Part shown: in pieces, positions 17,964-29,700 of the stretch | Layout: each line of letters begins with the position of its first letter | How positions within the stretch are numbered: the stretch's first letter is position 1 | Source of the DNA: Paracidovorax cattleyae | GTDB taxonomy: Bacteria > Pseudomonadota > Gammaproteobacteria > Burkholderiales > Burkholderiaceae_C | NCBI RefSeq assembly: GCF_900104515.1 | Contig: NZ_FNJL01000013.1 | Span: 103,571-167,570 of the forward strand | Direction: 5' to 3' | Length of the DNA stretch: 64,000 bases | Program-made: the position numbers and the translations under genes | The notes under the pieces: generated by a model | What the model saw: the letters and a program-made list of their open reading frames with translations, nothing else | The model's database searches: none | Told to the model about the DNA's origin: nothing

Positions 17964-18548
17964 TCAGCCCGCGAAGTTGCTTTCCGCGAACTTCCAGTTC
18001 ACCAGCTTGTCGAGGAAGGTTTCGACGAACTTCGGGCGCAGGTTGCGGTAGTCGATGTAGTAGGCGTGTTCCCAGACGTCCACGGTCAGCAGGGCCTTGT
18101 CGGCAGTGGTCAGGGGCGTGCCGGCGGCGCCGGTGTTCACGATGTCCACGCTGCCGTCCGCCTTCTTCACCAGCCAGGTCCAGCCGGAGCCGAAGTTGCC
18201 CACGGCGCTCTTCACGAAGGCTTCCTTGAACGCGGAATAGCTGCCCCACTTCGCCTTGATGGCATCGGACAGGGCACCCGAAGGTTCGCCGCCGCCGTTG
18301 GGGGCCATGCAGTTCCAGAAGAAGGTGTGATTCCAGATCTGGGCTGCGTTGTTGTAGATGCCGCCGCTGGACTTCTTGATGATTTCCTCGAGGGGCATGT
18401 TCTCGAATTCGGTGCCCTTCTGAAGGTTGTTGAGGTTCACCACGTAGGCGTTGTGGTGCTTGCCATGGTGGTACTCCAGGGTTTCCTGGCTGTAGTGCGG
18501 AGCCAGGGCATCGATGGCGTAAGGCAACGGTGGCAGGGTATGTTCCAT
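17964..18548 (-). CDS. sodB: Superoxide dismutase [Fe]
   Basis: 194 residues, full length. Metal ligands His27, His74, Asp157 and His161 are in place ([32 protein letters not shown]). Gln70 in the N-terminal domain just before WNHTF is the iron-type signature; manganese enzymes place the equivalent glutamine later. No signal peptide, so cytoplasmic. GAGGATC lies upstream of the ATG at 18548. It dismutates superoxide to peroxide and oxygen. Confidence 0.96.
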   Translation of the reverse strand: MEHTLPPLPYAIDALAPHYSQETLEYHHGKHHNAYVVNLNNLQKGTEFENMPLEEIIKKSSGGIYNNAAQIWNHTFFWNCMAPNGGGEPSGALSDAIKAKWGSYSAFKEAFVKSAVGNFGSGWTWLVKKADGSVDIVNTGAAGTPLTTADKALLTVDVWEHAYYIDYRNLRPKFVETFLDKLVNWKFAESNFAG

Positions 18549-18680
18549 GTGCGATCCTCGTGGGTGGTTGGTGATTCTTGCGTATGCGGCGCCGCAATGC
18601 GACATGCGGCGCAACAGGGCGGCATTGTAGGAAGTTAATCGCGCCCCGCGATGTAGGCGACGGCCCAGAATGCCGGGGGC

Positions 18681-19994
18681 TCAGAGCAGGCGCGGAGCGG
18701 ACACCGTGAGATCGATCTCGCCATCCGACACGGCGGCGCGCACGGCGTCGCCGGCACGTACCTGGGCGGTACGGGTCACGGGCAGGCCCTTGCCGTCCGT
18801 GAGCAGCGCGTAGCCGCGCTGGAGCACCAGGCGCGGGTCGAGCAACTCCAGCCGCAATGCCGCATGGTCCAGCCGCTGCACCTGCCGGGCCACGCCCTGC
18901 GCCACGGCCTTGGAGAGACGGTCCGCCAGGCCATCCTGCCGCTGGACGCGCCGCTGGGCCGTCCAGGCCGCGCCATGGCGCAGCTGCTGCGCGAGGCGCG
19001 CCAGGCGCAGCTCCTGCCGCGCAATCAGCCCCGAAGGCCGCCCCAGCCGCTGCGCGGCCATGTCCAGCCGCTGGTGCCGCCCGTCGAGCTGGCGCTGCAG
19101 GCTGTCCGACAGGCGGCCGGCCAGCGCGTCCATGCCCGCAAGCCAGGTGGCCCGGGGCTGCGCGACCAGCTCCGCCGCGGCCGTGGGGGTCGGCGCCCGC
19201 AGGTCCGCGCAGAAATCGGCGATGGTGAAGTCGGTCTCGTGGCCCACGCCGGATACCACCGGCACCGGGCTCTGCACCAGCGTGCGGGCGACCTGTTCGT
19301 CGTTGAAGGCCCACAGGTCCTCGATGGAGCCGCCGCCGCGCACCAGCAGGATCACCTCCACGGGCGGGCGCCCTTCACCGCCGCCGGACGGTTCGGCCAT
19401 GCGGTAGAGCGCGCGCAGGGCGGCGCAGATCGAGGCAGGCGCGGCCGCCCCCTGCACCAGGGCCGGGGCCAGTACCACCGGCAGGTGCGGAACGCGCCGC
19501 CGCAGGGCGGTCACCACGTCGTGCAGCGCCGCAGCGCCCGGCGAGGTGACCAGGCCGATCGAGCGGGGCATGACCGGCAGGCTGCGCTTGCGGGCAGGGT
19601 CGAACAGCCCCTCCGACTCCAGCCGGGCCTTGAGCCGCAGGAACTGCTCGAACAGTGCCCCCTGCCCTGCCCGCTGCAGGCTCTCGACGATGAGCTGCAG
19701 GTCGCCCCGGGCTTCGTAGACCGCGAGCCGTCCTCGCAGCTCGACCATTTCGCCGTCCCGCGGAATGCCGTCGAGCAGCATGGCCGCGCGGCGGAACATG
19801 GCGCAGCGGATCTGCCCCTGGCCGTCCTTGATGGAGAAGTAGCAATGCCCGCTGGAGGCCCGCGAGAAGCCCGAGATCTCCCCTCGCACCGCGACAGGAT
19901 TGAACCGCGCCTCCAGGGCATCAGCAACGGCGCGGCACAACGCCCCGACGTCCCAGATTCGCGGCGCCGATGCTGTGTCCGGCCGCTCAAACAT
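18681..19994 (-). CDS. xseA: Exodeoxyribonuclease VII large subunit
   Basis: 437 residues. N-terminal OB-fold (VAVRGEISGFSRASSGHCYFS near 30-50), then the catalytic domain with PRSIGLVTSPGAAALHDVV, a GGGSIEDLWAFNDE motif and SGVGHETDFTIADF, all hallmarks of XseA, followed by the coiled-coil region and a short C-terminal segment. Degrades single-stranded DNA with XseB, not in view. Start at 19994 chosen because residues upstream of MFERPD have no family resemblance. Confidence 0.95.
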   Translation of the reverse strand: MFERPDTASAPRIWDVGALCRAVADALEARFNPVAVRGEISGFSRASSGHCYFSIKDGQGQIRCAMFRRAAMLLDGIPRDGEMVELRGRLAVYEARGDLQLIVESLQRAGQGALFEQFLRLKARLESEGLFDPARKRSLPVMPRSIGLVTSPGAAALHDVVTALRRRVPHLPVVLAPALVQGAAAPASICAALRALYRMAEPSGGGEGRPPVEVILLVRGGGSIEDLWAFNDEQVARTLVQSPVPVVSGVGHETDFTIADFCADLRAPTPTAAAELVAQPRATWLAGMDALAGRLSDSLQRQLDGRHQRLDMAAQRLGRPSGLIARQELRLARLAQQLRHGAAWTAQRRVQRQDGLADRLSKAVAQGVARQVQRLDHAALRLELLDPRLVLQRGYALLTDGKGLPVTRTAQVRAGDAVRAAVSDGEIDLTVSAPRLL

Positions 19995-20356
19995 CGGCGC
20001 CACCAGGGTTTGCGGGGCGCGCGGCCTCCGCAATAGTCCACAAGCCGCACGGTGTGGACAGCGCAGCAGCCAGGAGGGCCGGATGCACGCGCAAGCCACG
20101 GGACTCCGTGCAACCTGTTGATTTACAACGATTTTTTGCTGCGCAATTTTTCATCAATCTGTCAAAGTGTCGATTTGGCGCCGTGTAGCACGTGTTGCAC
20201 ACCCGGTTGCCCACAAAGTTATCCACAGAAAATGTGGGTGGCTGTGAAAAACATCGCCGACGCGGCCGGCGAGCCTGGCCGATGCCTGCGCAGCCGCCGG
20301 ACCGCCACGGCACTGGGCCATAATCGCGGACTGCTTCCATCTGCGCGGAGAGAGAA
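19995..20356. other. Intergenic region between xseA and the proton-channel operon
   Basis: 362 bases holding the divergent promoters of xseA and the biopolymer-transport operon. It has an AT-rich patch (about 20117-20160) unlike the flanking GC-rich DNA and a DnaA-box match at 20219-20227. I see no additional gene or RNA. Confidence 0.6.
20219..20227 (+). promoter_or_regulatory. Perfect DnaA-box sequence
   Basis: TTATCCACA matches the consensus high-affinity DnaA box exactly. A single box with no dnaA/dnaN neighbour or box cluster argues against an origin; it may be a regulatory DnaA site or chance. Confidence 0.35.
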
Positions 20357-20983
20357 TTGCTGTCGATCATACAAGCCGCAGGCTGGCCGATCTGGCCCCT
20401 GATAGCCTGCTCCATCCTGGCGCTGGCACTGGTGGCGGAGCGCTTCGTCGCCCTGAAAACCGCCAAGGTCGCCCCCCCGAAGCTGCTGGACGAGGCCATC
20501 TCCGTGTCCTCCCGCGGACTGCCCACGCCCGATGTCGTGAACCAGCTGTCGCAGAACTCCGCCCTGGGCGAGGTCCTCGCCAGCGGACTGCGCACGCTCA
20601 ACAGCCACCCCCAGAGCAGCGAGGCGGACGTCCGCGCCGCGATGGAGGGCACGGGCCGGGCCGTGGCCCAGCGGCTCGAGAAGTACCTCAACGCCCTGGC
20701 CACCATCGCTTCGGCCGCCCCGCTGCTGGGCCTGCTCGGCACCGTGATCGGCATGATCGAGATCTTCGGCTCGCAGGGGTCGTCCGCCACGGGCCAGGGC
20801 AATCCCGCCCAGCTGGCGCACGGGATCTCCATCGCGCTCTACAACACGGCCTTCGGGCTGATCGTCGCGATCCCGACGCTGATCTTCTGGCGGTATTTCC
20901 GCAGCCGCGTGGACGCCTACCTGCTTACGCTCGAACTCGCCTCCGAGCAATTCGTCCGCCACCTTCTGCGCCTGCGCAAGTGA
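20357..20983 (+). CDS. exbB: MotA/TolQ/ExbB-type proton channel protein
   Basis: 208 residues from a TTG preceded by GGAGAG. Three transmembrane segments: near residues 8-28, about 115-135 ([19 protein letters not shown], the conserved channel signature) and about 160-180. Forms the pentameric inner-membrane motor with ExbD to energise TonB-dependent transport or a Tol-like system. The stop overlaps the exbD start (GTGA). The position upstream of lpxK is conserved in Burkholderiales, where this pair is usually called exbBD. Confidence 0.9.
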   Translation: MLSIIQAAGWPIWPLIACSILALALVAERFVALKTAKVAPPKLLDEAISVSSRGLPTPDVVNQLSQNSALGEVLASGLRTLNSHPQSSEADVRAAMEGTGRAVAQRLEKYLNALATIASAAPLLGLLGTVIGMIEIFGSQGSSATGQGNPAQLAHGISIALYNTAFGLIVAIPTLIFWRYFRSRVDAYLLTLELASEQFVRHLLRLRK

Positions 20984-21417
20984 GCGGCGCCATGAATTTC
21001 CGTCCCCGCCCCAAGGAAGAGCCGGAGATCAACCTGATCCCGTTCATCGACGTGCTGCTCGTGATCCTCATCTTCCTGATGCTCTCGACCACTTACAGCA
21101 AGTTCACCGAACTGCAGCTCACGCTGCCGGTGGCGGATGCCGAGCAGCAGCGCGACCATCCCAAGGAAGTGATCGTCGCGGTGGCCGCAGACGGGCGCTA
21201 TGCCGTCAACAAGGCCGCCGTGGAAGGCAAGGGTGTGGAAGCGATCGCGCAGGCCCTCGGGGCCGCAGCGCAGGCCGGGCGCGACAGCGTGGTGATCATC
21301 AGCGCCGACGCCAGCGCCCCCCACCAGGCCGTGATTTCCGTGATGGAAGCCGCGCGCCGCGTGGGCCTGTCACAGATCACCTTCGCCACGCAATCGTCCG
21401 CCAGCGCGGGCCGCTGA
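20980..21417 (+). CDS. exbD: ExbD/TolR-type biopolymer transport protein
   Basis: 145 residues: short cytoplasmic N-terminus ([18 protein letters not shown]), one transmembrane helix carrying the proton-path aspartate in [15 protein letters not shown], then a periplasmic domain. GTG at 20980 overlaps the exbB stop; an alternative ATG lies at 20992 four codons later and would start exactly at MNFRPRP, so the start is ambiguous. Confidence 0.9.
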   Translation: MSGAMNFRPRPKEEPEINLIPFIDVLLVILIFLMLSTTYSKFTELQLTLPVADAEQQRDHPKEVIVAVAADGRYAVNKAAVEGKGVEAIAQALGAAAQAGRDSVVIISADASAPHQAVISVMEAARRVGLSQITFATQSSASAGR

Positions 21418-21422
21418 CCCGC

Positions 21423-22424
21423 ATGGCGCAGGGGCTGCAGGAGGCCTGGCGCCATCGTGGCGCCATTGCCTGGCTGCTGGCGCCGGTCTCCCTTCTCTAC
21501 TGCGCACTGGCCGGCATGCGCCGGCTGCTCTATGTGCGGGGCATCCTGCGTGCGGAGCGCATGCCGGTGCCAGTGGTCGTGGTGGGCAACGTGGTGGCCG
21601 GCGGCGCCGGCAAGACTCCCGTGACTTTGGCCATCGTGCGCGCGCTGCGGCAGCGCGGCTGGCGCCCGGGCGTGGTGTCCCGCGGCTACGGGCGCAGCAC
21701 CTCCGACTGCCGCGAGGTGCTGTCGGACAGCAGTGCCACCGAATCCGGGGACGAGCCCCTGCTGATCGCACGCTCCACCGGCGTGCCGGTATTCGTCGCG
21801 CCACGGCGCGCGCAGGCGGCCCGCGCCCTGCTGGAACGCCATCCGCAGACCGACGTGATCATCTGCGACGACGGGCTCCAGCACTGGGCGCTGGCGCGGG
21901 ATGTGGAACTGTGCGTGTTCAGCGAGGAAGGCATCGGCAACGGATGGCTGCTGCCCGCCGGCCCGCTGCGCGAGCGCTGGCCGCGGCACGTGGATGCCGT
22001 GCTGCATGCAGGGGCCGCTCCCGAGGGGGCCGAGGGCGCGCCCATGGGTGTTTTTGCCCTGCAGAGATTGCTCGCCCCCCATGCGGTGGACGCCACCGGA
22101 GGCACGACACCGCTGCCGCATCTGCGCGGGATACCGGTGCATGCCGTGGCCGCGATCGCCCGGCCCGCCGCATTCTTCGCCATGCTGCGCGACCAGGGGC
22201 TGAACCTGGCGAAGGCGACCGCCCTGCCCGACCATGCCGATTTCGCGGATTGGCGCCCGGCCACGCCAGCCGGCATGCCGCTGGTCTGCACCGAAAAGGA
22301 CGCCGCCAAGCTCTGGCGCACGCACCCGCAGGCGCTGGCGGTGCCGCTCGTGGTGGACATCGCGCCGGCCTTCTTCGACCGGCTGCACGCACGGCTGCAG
22401 GCGCTGCGCCAGCCCTCGCTATGA
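21423..22424 (+). CDS. lpxK: Tetraacyldisaccharide 4'-kinase
   Basis: 333 residues. A hydrophobic N-terminal helix (about 18-38) anchors it to the inner membrane, followed by the Walker A-type GGAGKTP (about 61-67), a conserved YGR segment (SRGYGRST) and [12 protein letters not shown]. Phosphorylates the lipid A precursor at the 4' position using ATP, the sixth step of the Raetz pathway. It starts 5 bases after exbD. Confidence 0.95.
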   Translation: MAQGLQEAWRHRGAIAWLLAPVSLLYCALAGMRRLLYVRGILRAERMPVPVVVVGNVVAGGAGKTPVTLAIVRALRQRGWRPGVVSRGYGRSTSDCREVLSDSSATESGDEPLLIARSTGVPVFVAPRRAQAARALLERHPQTDVIICDDGLQHWALARDVELCVFSEEGIGNGWLLPAGPLRERWPRHVDAVLHAGAAPEGAEGAPMGVFALQRLLAPHAVDATGGTTPLPHLRGIPVHAVAAIARPAAFFAMLRDQGLNLAKATALPDHADFADWRPATPAGMPLVCTEKDAAKLWRTHPQALAVPLVVDIAPAFFDRLHARLQALRQPSL

Positions 22425-22458
22425 TCGGGCTCCATTTTCCGAACTTCCCTGCCACGCC

Positions 22459-22641
22459 ATGGATTCCAAACTGCTCGAACTGCTGGTCTGCCCGGTCACC
22501 AAGGGTCCGCTGACCTACGACCGCGAGCGCGACGAACTGGTGTCGCGCAGCGCCCGCCTCGCCTATCCGGTGCGCGACGGCATTCCGGTACTCCTGGAGA
22601 CCGAGGCCCGCACGCTGACCGACGCGGAGCTGGAGGCGTGA
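22459..22641 (+). CDS. Trm112/YcaR family small protein
   Basis: 60 residues beginning [18 protein letters not shown] and continuing through an [12 protein letters not shown] motif, the full UPF0434/Trm112 domain. Bacterial members are small beta proteins of uncertain function nearly always placed between lpxK and kdsB. The stop overlaps the kdsB start (GTGA at 22638). Only one of the zinc-cysteine pairs of eukaryotic Trm112 is suggested (Cys11). Confidence 0.92.
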   Translation: MDSKLLELLVCPVTKGPLTYDRERDELVSRSARLAYPVRDGIPVLLETEARTLTDAELEA

Positions 22642-23429
22642 GCGGCCCGGCCGCTTCCGCTGGCTTCACTGTCCTGATCCCCGCCCGGCTGGCATCGACC
22701 CGCCTGCCCGGCAAGCCGCTGGCGGACATCGGCGGCGTGCCGATGGTCGTGCGGGTGGCGCGGCAGGCTGCCCGCAGCGGTGCCGCCCGCGTGGTCGTGG
22801 CAGCCGACCATCCCCGCATCCTGGAGGCCTGCGCCGCGCACGGCGTGCACGCCGTCGCGACGCGCGCGGACCATCCCAGCGGCAGCGACCGGCTGGCCGA
22901 AGCCTGCGTGCAGCTCGGGCTGGCCGATGACGACGTGGTGGTGAATGTGCAGGGCGACGAGCCGCTGATCGCACCGGCCCTCATCGATGCCGTCGCCGCC
23001 CTGCTGCCGGCCCGCCCCGAGGCGGACATGGGCACGGCCGCGCATGCCATCCATGCGCTGGAGGACTTCGCCAATCCCAACGTGGTGAAGGTGGTGCTCG
23101 ATGCCCGCGGCCTCGCGCACTATTTCAGCCGGGCTCCGATCCCGCATGCGCGGGGCCACGAAGGCACTGCCTGGTGGCAGGGCGGGCACGCGGGCTTGCC
23201 GGCGGACGGCGCGCCGCTGCGCCACATCGGCATCTACAGCTACCGGGCAGCCTTCGTGCGGGCGTTTTCCGCGTTGCCGCCGGCCCCCACGGAAGCCCTG
23301 GAAGCCCTCGAGCAGCTGCGCGCGCTGTGGCACGGCCACCGCATCGCCGTGCACGTGGCGGATGCCGCTCCGGGACCGGGCGTGGACACGCCGGAAGACC
23401 TCGAACGGGTGCGCTCGCTGCTGGGCTGA
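22638..23429 (+). CDS. kdsB: 3-deoxy-manno-octulosonate cytidylyltransferase
   Basis: 263 residues from a GTG overlapping the previous stop. N-terminal nucleotide-binding motif [15 protein letters not shown], then the NVQGDEPLI loop and the TPEDLERV end. Activates Kdo to CMP-Kdo for LPS inner-core synthesis. In one operon with lpxK, so two envelope-lipid enzymes are co-expressed. Length is normal. Confidence 0.96.
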   Translation: MSGPAASAGFTVLIPARLASTRLPGKPLADIGGVPMVVRVARQAARSGAARVVVAADHPRILEACAAHGVHAVATRADHPSGSDRLAEACVQLGLADDDVVVNVQGDEPLIAPALIDAVAALLPARPEADMGTAAHAIHALEDFANPNVVKVVLDARGLAHYFSRAPIPHARGHEGTAWWQGGHAGLPADGAPLRHIGIYSYRAAFVRAFSALPPAPTEALEALEQLRALWHGHRIAVHVADAAPGPGVDTPEDLERVRSLLG

Positions 23430-23575
23430 AGCCGCTGGCCGGACGCCGTCACGATGGTGTCGCGGCTGTCAGGCAGACCGGCGGACCCGCATGCTATCCT
23501 TGCCCGCGATTGAAGCGCCACCCCGGGCCTACGGCACGCCCCGGGCTTCCGGCGCTGGCTGATTTCAACACTTAG

Positions 23576-24241
<666 letters not shown>

Positions 24242-24327
24242 GCCTCTGCCTGCGGGTCGGCGCCTGGCCGGCACGCGATCGGCTCCGCCCTCGGGGCGGC
24301 GTCTTCGTTTCCGCCATCGTTACGGGG

Positions 24328-25305
24328 CTATGCCGGGTGCCTGGCCAGCCGCTCCAGCAGCAATTCCACCCGCGCCTTCACCACGCTCAGCCCCTGCGCG
24401 GCGGGCAGCGTGTCGCCGGGACGGGGCAGCAACTGGCCCAGCGGGCACCGCGTGGCCACCCGCACGGACACGCCCGCGGCCTGCGCCCGTTCCAGGGCAG
24501 CCTGCAGGTGGTGGTGCAGCGTACCGTTGCCGGTGGCGGCCACGGCCAGGCCATCCACCCCGTCGGCCACCAGCAGATCCACCATGCGTCCGGTCGCGCC
24601 CGCATGCGACACCACGACCTCGACGCGCGGCCACTCCGTGCCGCGGTGCAGCGCCTCCAGCGCGGCCTCGGCGTCGGCCGAGGAGTCCGCCACGGGCCAG
24701 TCGGAGGCGAGCCGCACGCGCCCCTCCTCCACCCAGCCCAGGGGACCCGCTTCGCCGGACGCGAAGGCATTCAGCCGGTAGGGATGCACCTTCTGCACCC
24801 GCTGCGCCCCATGCACCTCCCCGGCGGCCACGGCCACGACCCCGCGCGCGCCCGGCGTGGCAGCGACGGCGACGGCATCGAGCAGGTTCTGCGGGCCATC
24901 GGGCGCCAGCGCGGTGGCCGGGCGCATCGCCGAAACGAGCACCACGGGCTTGTCCCGGGCGCCCGCCAGCACGCGGTGGAGAAACCAGGCGGTTTCTTCG
25001 AGGGTATCGGTGCCGTGCGTGACTACCACGGCGCGCACTTCGGGATCCGCCAGTGCCTGCACGCACCGCTGGGACAGCGCACGCCATACGGCCCCGTCCA
25101 TGTCCTTGCTGTCGATCTGCGCAACCTGCTCGGCTTCGAGCCGTGCGCCGCCGGCGGCGCGCCCCAGGCCGGGCACCGCCGCCAGCAACTGGCCGATGCC
25201 GACCTGTGCGGCGGTGTAGCCGATGTTGTCTTCCGCGCTTCCCGCCGTGCCGGCGATGGTCCCACCGGTGCCCAGCACCAGGATTTTTCCTGCAAACACT
25301 TGCAT
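24328..25305 (-). CDS. L-asparaginase
   Basis: 325 residues without a signal peptide, so probably cytoplasmic. First catalytic motif GTGGTIAG near 12-19, second motif VVTHGTDTLEETAWF with the Thr-Lys-Asp network (about 90-104), and DSKDMDGAVW between them. Hydrolyses asparagine to aspartate and ammonia. AAAGGC precedes the ATG at 25305. Convergent with adk. Whether it is of ansA or ansB type cannot be settled from the sequence alone. Confidence 0.92.
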   Translation of the reverse strand: MQVFAGKILVLGTGGTIAGTAGSAEDNIGYTAAQVGIGQLLAAVPGLGRAAGGARLEAEQVAQIDSKDMDGAVWRALSQRCVQALADPEVRAVVVTHGTDTLEETAWFLHRVLAGARDKPVVLVSAMRPATALAPDGPQNLLDAVAVAATPGARGVVAVAAGEVHGAQRVQKVHPYRLNAFASGEAGPLGWVEEGRVRLASDWPVADSSADAEAALEALHRGTEWPRVEVVVSHAGATGRMVDLLVADGVDGLAVAATGNGTLHHHLQAALERAQAAGVSVRVATRCPLGQLLPRPGDTLPAAQGLSVVKARVELLLERLARHPA

Positions 25306-25317
25306 TGCCTTTGAAAA

Positions 25318-25333
25318 CTGTTTAAAAATACAG
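25318..25333. promoter_or_regulatory. LexA (SOS) box upstream of lexA
   Basis: CTG at 25318-25320 and CAG at 25331-25333 are separated by ten A/T bases (TTTAAAAATA), matching the CTG-N10-CAG SOS box. It lies 77 bases before the lexA start and 12 bases upstream of the divergent asparaginase start codon, so LexA repression could affect both. Confidence 0.85.
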
Positions 25334-25410
25334 TGACTGGATCGATCCACAGGTGATTCGATCCACCCAGCGCCCGTCCGGCGCGATCTTCCTTCACTGG
25401 AGTGCCACGC

Positions 25411-26085
25411 ATGCTCGACAGCCCCAAGCTCACCGCCCGCCAACAGCAGATCCTGGATCTCATCCAGACCGCCATTGCACGTACCGGCGCCCCCCCCACG
25501 CGGGCGGAAATCGCAGCGGAGTTCGGCTTCAAGTCCGCCAACGCGGCCGAAGAACACCTGCAGGCACTGGCACGCAAGGGCGTCATCGAGCTGGTGAGTG
25601 GCACGTCGCGGGGTATCAGGCTGCGTGGCGAGGCCGTGCGGTCCATCAATGCGGCCCGCGGCACCCAGTTCCACCTGCCCATCCCCGGCATATCGCAACT
25701 CATGCTGCCGCTCATCGGCCGCGTCGCCGCGGGTTCACCGATTCTCGCCGAGGAACACGTGGACCAGACCTACAGCGTGGAAGGCAGCCTTTTCCAGCAC
25801 AAGCCCGACTACCTGCTCAAGGTCCGGGGCATGTCCATGCGCGATGCCGGCATCATGGATGGCGACCTGCTCGCCGTGCAATCCACCCGCGAGGCGCGCA
25901 ACGGCCAGATCATCGTCGCCCGCCTGGGTGACGAAGTCACCGTCAAGCGGCTGCGACGCACCGCAGGTGCCATCGAACTGCTGCCCGAGAACCCCGACTA
26001 CCCCATCATCACCGTGCAGCCTGGCGAGTCGTTCGAAATCGAGGGCCTGGCCGTGGGCCTCATTCGCAACACCATGCTCATGTAG
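25411..26085 (+). CDS. lexA: LexA repressor / SOS self-cleaving peptidase
   Basis: 224 residues. N-terminal winged helix ([20 protein letters not shown]), Ala107-Gly108 cleavage site in RVAAGSP, and catalytic dyad Ser142 (GMSMRDAG) and Lys179 (DEVTVKR). Represses SOS genes until RecA-stimulated autocleavage. GGAG lies upstream of the ATG at 25411. A LexA box in its own promoter indicates autoregulation. Confidence 0.97.
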   Translation: MLDSPKLTARQQQILDLIQTAIARTGAPPTRAEIAAEFGFKSANAAEEHLQALARKGVIELVSGTSRGIRLRGEAVRSINAARGTQFHLPIPGISQLMLPLIGRVAAGSPILAEEHVDQTYSVEGSLFQHKPDYLLKVRGMSMRDAGIMDGDLLAVQSTREARNGQIIVARLGDEVTVKRLRRTAGAIELLPENPDYPIITVQPGESFEIEGLAVGLIRNTMLM

Positions 26086-26271
26086 CCGCTGCGGCCTGTG
26101 CGGCGCGTGGCGCCGGAGCACGGACCGCGCCCTGTTTCCCGTTCGGCGTTGCCCAGGTGGCGGGCGTCTGGCTTTCCGCTTCGCGTGGATGGTCAACCCT
26201 GCGGCATCGCCATGCCCGTCTAAAGCCAATCCTGCCAGTGTTCAACCCATTCTGACCGCTGGAGTTTTTCC

Positions 26272-26751
26272 ATGGCAAAGGCTTTGCTCGATCTCACCAC
26301 CCTCTCGTCCTGCCTGCAGCCGCTGAACAGCCTCGTCCGCTGGCTGCGTGGCACCGCCCCGCGGAATGCATCCGGCCGCCCCGCCGCATGGTCGCGCTGG
26401 CCGGACTGTCCGGCGCACGGCCGCGGCGCGCCCGACGCGCTCAACGCCAGCCAGCGCGCATCCGACTGTCCGCCGGCCGCTGCGGACCATGGCAACGCAG
26501 GGGCTGCAGCGGCCGCGCCCATGGCACCGTCCGGAGGCGCGTCCGCCGCGATCAACGCAGCCACGGTGGAGCGCCCCGCGCGCACGCAGGCCGGCAGCCA
26601 GCGCACCTGCGCGGCGCGGGCACCGGGCGCGGTCCGGGTGGTGCAGCGCCGGCAGGCGGGCACGCCGGAGCGCTTCGTGATCTCCGGCCGCATGGCCGAC
26701 GTGCGGGCAGAGCTGGAGCGCTGGGCTGCCGCGGAAGCCGTGCTGCAATGA
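26272..26751 (+). CDS. Hypothetical protein downstream of lexA
   Basis: 159 residues, no recognised domain. Residues 1-25 form a hydrophobic/leucine-rich start, the middle (about 45-115) is a low-complexity Ala/Pro/Arg linker, and the C-terminus (VVQRRQAGTPERFVISGRMADVRAEL) looks structured. GGAG precedes the ATG. It begins 186 bases after lexA on the same strand and could be LexA-linked, but no SOS box is seen immediately upstream. Function unknown. Confidence 0.5.
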   Translation: MAKALLDLTTLSSCLQPLNSLVRWLRGTAPRNASGRPAAWSRWPDCPAHGRGAPDALNASQRASDCPPAAADHGNAGAAAAAPMAPSGGASAAINAATVERPARTQAGSQRTCAARAPGAVRVVQRRQAGTPERFVISGRMADVRAELERWAAAEAVLQ

Positions 26752-26788
26752 TCCGCGGCAGGCGGCCCTCAGCCGCCACCCCGCCGCT

Positions 26789-29700
26789 TCAGCTGTTGAT
26801 CTGTGCCCAGAGCTTGTCCAGGCGCTTCACGCTCACGGGCTGCGGCGTGCGGAGTTCCTGCGCGAAGAAGCTCACCCGCAACTCCTCCAGCAGCCAGCGT
26901 AACTCCTCCATGCGAGCATCCACCTGCCCCTTGCGCTCGGCAAGGAGCCGCCAGTAGCGCTGCTCCTGGGGGCGCAGTTCCGCGAGCCGCGTGGCGTCGC
27001 GTGCAGCATCGGCACGCACCTTGTCCAGGCGCAGGGTGATGGCCTTCAGGTAGCGCGGGAAGTGCGCGAGCTGCGACCAGGGCGCCACCGCCAGGAAGTT
27101 CTTCGGAATGAGCCTTTGCAGTTGCTGCTGTGCGTCCTGCGTGGCCTCCGGCGCACCTTTCGTGTCCTTGATCTTGCGTGCCGCCGCGGCGTATTCGAGC
27201 AAGATCGCGCCGGCCAGCCGCGCGACCTCGTTGGCGATCAGCGTGAGCCGCCCCCTGCCCTCCTGCACGCGGCGCTGGAAGTCTGCCTCGGTCGTGGGCA
27301 GCGAATCGACCAGGAAGGCACGGTCCAGCGCGACGTCGATGACCTGTGCGCGCAACTCTTCCTGCGTGCCCAGCGGCATGTAGGCGACCGCCATCTTCTG
27401 CAGGTCCGGGATGTTCTTTTCCAGGTACTTGAGCGCATCCTTGATCTGGAGCGCGAACAGCCGGCGCAGGCCCGCGCGGTGGCGCGCCGCGGCCACGCCG
27501 GGCTCATCGAACACTTCGATGGTCACGGCATCGCCGCCGTCGATGAGTGCCGGGAAGCCGATGAGCGTCTGCCCGCCCTTGCGGATCTCCATGAGCTCGG
27601 GCAGTTCGCCGAAGGTCCAGGCGGTGTAGCGCTGGCCTGCCGGCACGGCTGCCGGTGCAGGAGCAGCCGCCGGGCCGGCACTGGCGGATTTTCCGGCGGC
27701 GGAAGCCGTTCTTCCGTCTGGTGGCCTGCCCTGCGCGTTCCCCTTGCCGGGTCGCGCAACGGCGGCCGTTTCCGCAGGCGACGCATCGCCCTCGGTCTCC
27801 GTCGAGGAACCCGCGAGCTTGAGCCCCGCCAGGGCCTGGAACGCGCCCCGGGCCCTGGCACCCCATTCGGCCTTGAGCGCACCCAGGTTACGCCCCTGGC
27901 CGAGCTGCCGGCCGTCTTCGTGGACCACGCGGAAGTTCATGAACAGGTGCGGACTGAGCATGTCGAGCTTGAAGTCGGCCCGCTTCACGTCGAGCGAGGT
28001 CTCGTCACGCACCTGCTTGAGCAGCACGTCCACGAGGCTGCCCTGCCCGAAGCGCTCGGGCGTGCCGAGCAGCTCGGCCAGGCGCGCGGCATTGTCCGGC
28101 AACGGCACGAAGCGGCTGCGCGGGCGCTGCGGCAGGCTCTTGAGCAGCGCCTGGATCTTGTCCTTGAGCATGCCCGGCACCAGCCATTCGCAGCGCTCTT
28201 CGCTGACCTGGTTGAGCACGAAGAGCGGCACCGTGACGGTGACGCCGTCGCGCGGGTCACCGGGCTCGTGCAGGTAGCTGGCCGCGCAGTCCACCCCGCC
28301 CAGCCGCACCATGCGCGGGAAGGCGCTCGTGGTGATCCCGGCGGCCTCGTGGCGCATCAGCTCATCGCGCGTGAGCTTGAGCAGGTCCGGCTTCACGCGG
28401 CTGGCCTCGCGGTACCAGGAATCGAAATCGGCGCCGGTGCAGATGTCGGCGGGCACCTGCTGGTCGTAGAAGGCGTAGATGAGTTCCTCGTCCACCAGCA
28501 CGTCCTGCCGGCGCGACTTGTGCTCCAGCTCCTCCACCTTGGCGATCAGCTTGCGGTTGGCCATCAGGAACGGCAGGCGCCGCTCCCAGTCCTGCGGCCA
28601 CTGGTCGCCCACCAGCGCCTCGCGCAGGAAGATCTCGCGCGCCGTGCGCGGGTCCACCTTGCCGAAGTTCACGCGCCGGTTGTTGTAGATGGCGATGCCA
28701 TAGAGCGTGGCGCGCTCCAGCGCCGTGACCTGCGCGGCCTTGCGCTCCCAGTGCGGGTCCAGCATCTGCTTTTTGAGCAGGTGGCCGCCCATCTCCTCGA
28801 TCCACTGCGGCTCGATGGCCGCAATGCCGCGCCCGAAAAGGCGGGTGGTCTCCACCAGTTCCGCCGCCACGATCCAGCGACCCGGCTTCTTCGACAGGTG
28901 CGCCCCGGGATGCTTGTAGAACCGGATGCCCCGCGCGCCGAGGTACCAGTCCTCTTCCTCGCTCTTCACGCCGATATTGCCGAGCAGCCCGGCGAGCATG
29001 GACCGGTGGATCTGCTCGTAGCTGGCCGGCTGGATGTTCAGGCGCCAGCGGTGCTCGGTGACCACCGTGAGCAGTTGCGTATGGATGTCGCGCCACTCGC
29101 GCAGCCGGCGCACGCTGATGAAGTTCTGGCGCAGCAGCGATTCGTACTGCCGGTTGCTGAGCTTGTGGGTGGGTGTGGGGACCGGCATGGATGCCGCAGC
29201 GCCCGTTGCAGGCGCGGCCGCTTCGGCACCGCGCGCCTGGCGCTGCGCCACCGGCAGTACGGCCTGCGAGGGCGCGCCCTTGCGCGCGGCATCGCGCTGC
29301 GCCCGCGCGGACGGCAGGCTCGGCGCGCCGCCGCGGGCTTCGTTGATCCACTTCCAGAGCTTGAGGTAGCCGCTGAATTCGCTCTTCTCGTCGTCGAACT
29401 TGGCGTGCGCCTGGTCGGCCTGCTGCTGGGCCTCGAGTGGTCGGTCGCGCACGTCCTGCACCGACAGGGCCGAGGCGATCACCAGCACTTCGTCCAGTGC
29501 CTGGCGGTCGCGCGCCTCCAAAATCATGCGGCCCACGCGCGGGTCGAGCGGCAGGCGGGAGAGTTCCACGCCCATGGGCGTGAGTTCATTGGCATCGTCC
29601 ACCGCGCCCAGTTCGGCCAGCAGTTGGTAGCCGTCGGCGATCGCGCGGCCCGACGGCGCCTCGATGAACGGGAACCGGGCCACGTCACCCAGGTGCAGCG

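Noticed and set aside
19995..20356. Replication origin
   Set aside because: Only one DnaA box and no dnaA, dnaN, gidA or parAB neighbours.
24285..24299. Terminator between adk and asparaginase
   Set aside because: A short 5-bp GC stem without a T run on either strand; too weak to call.
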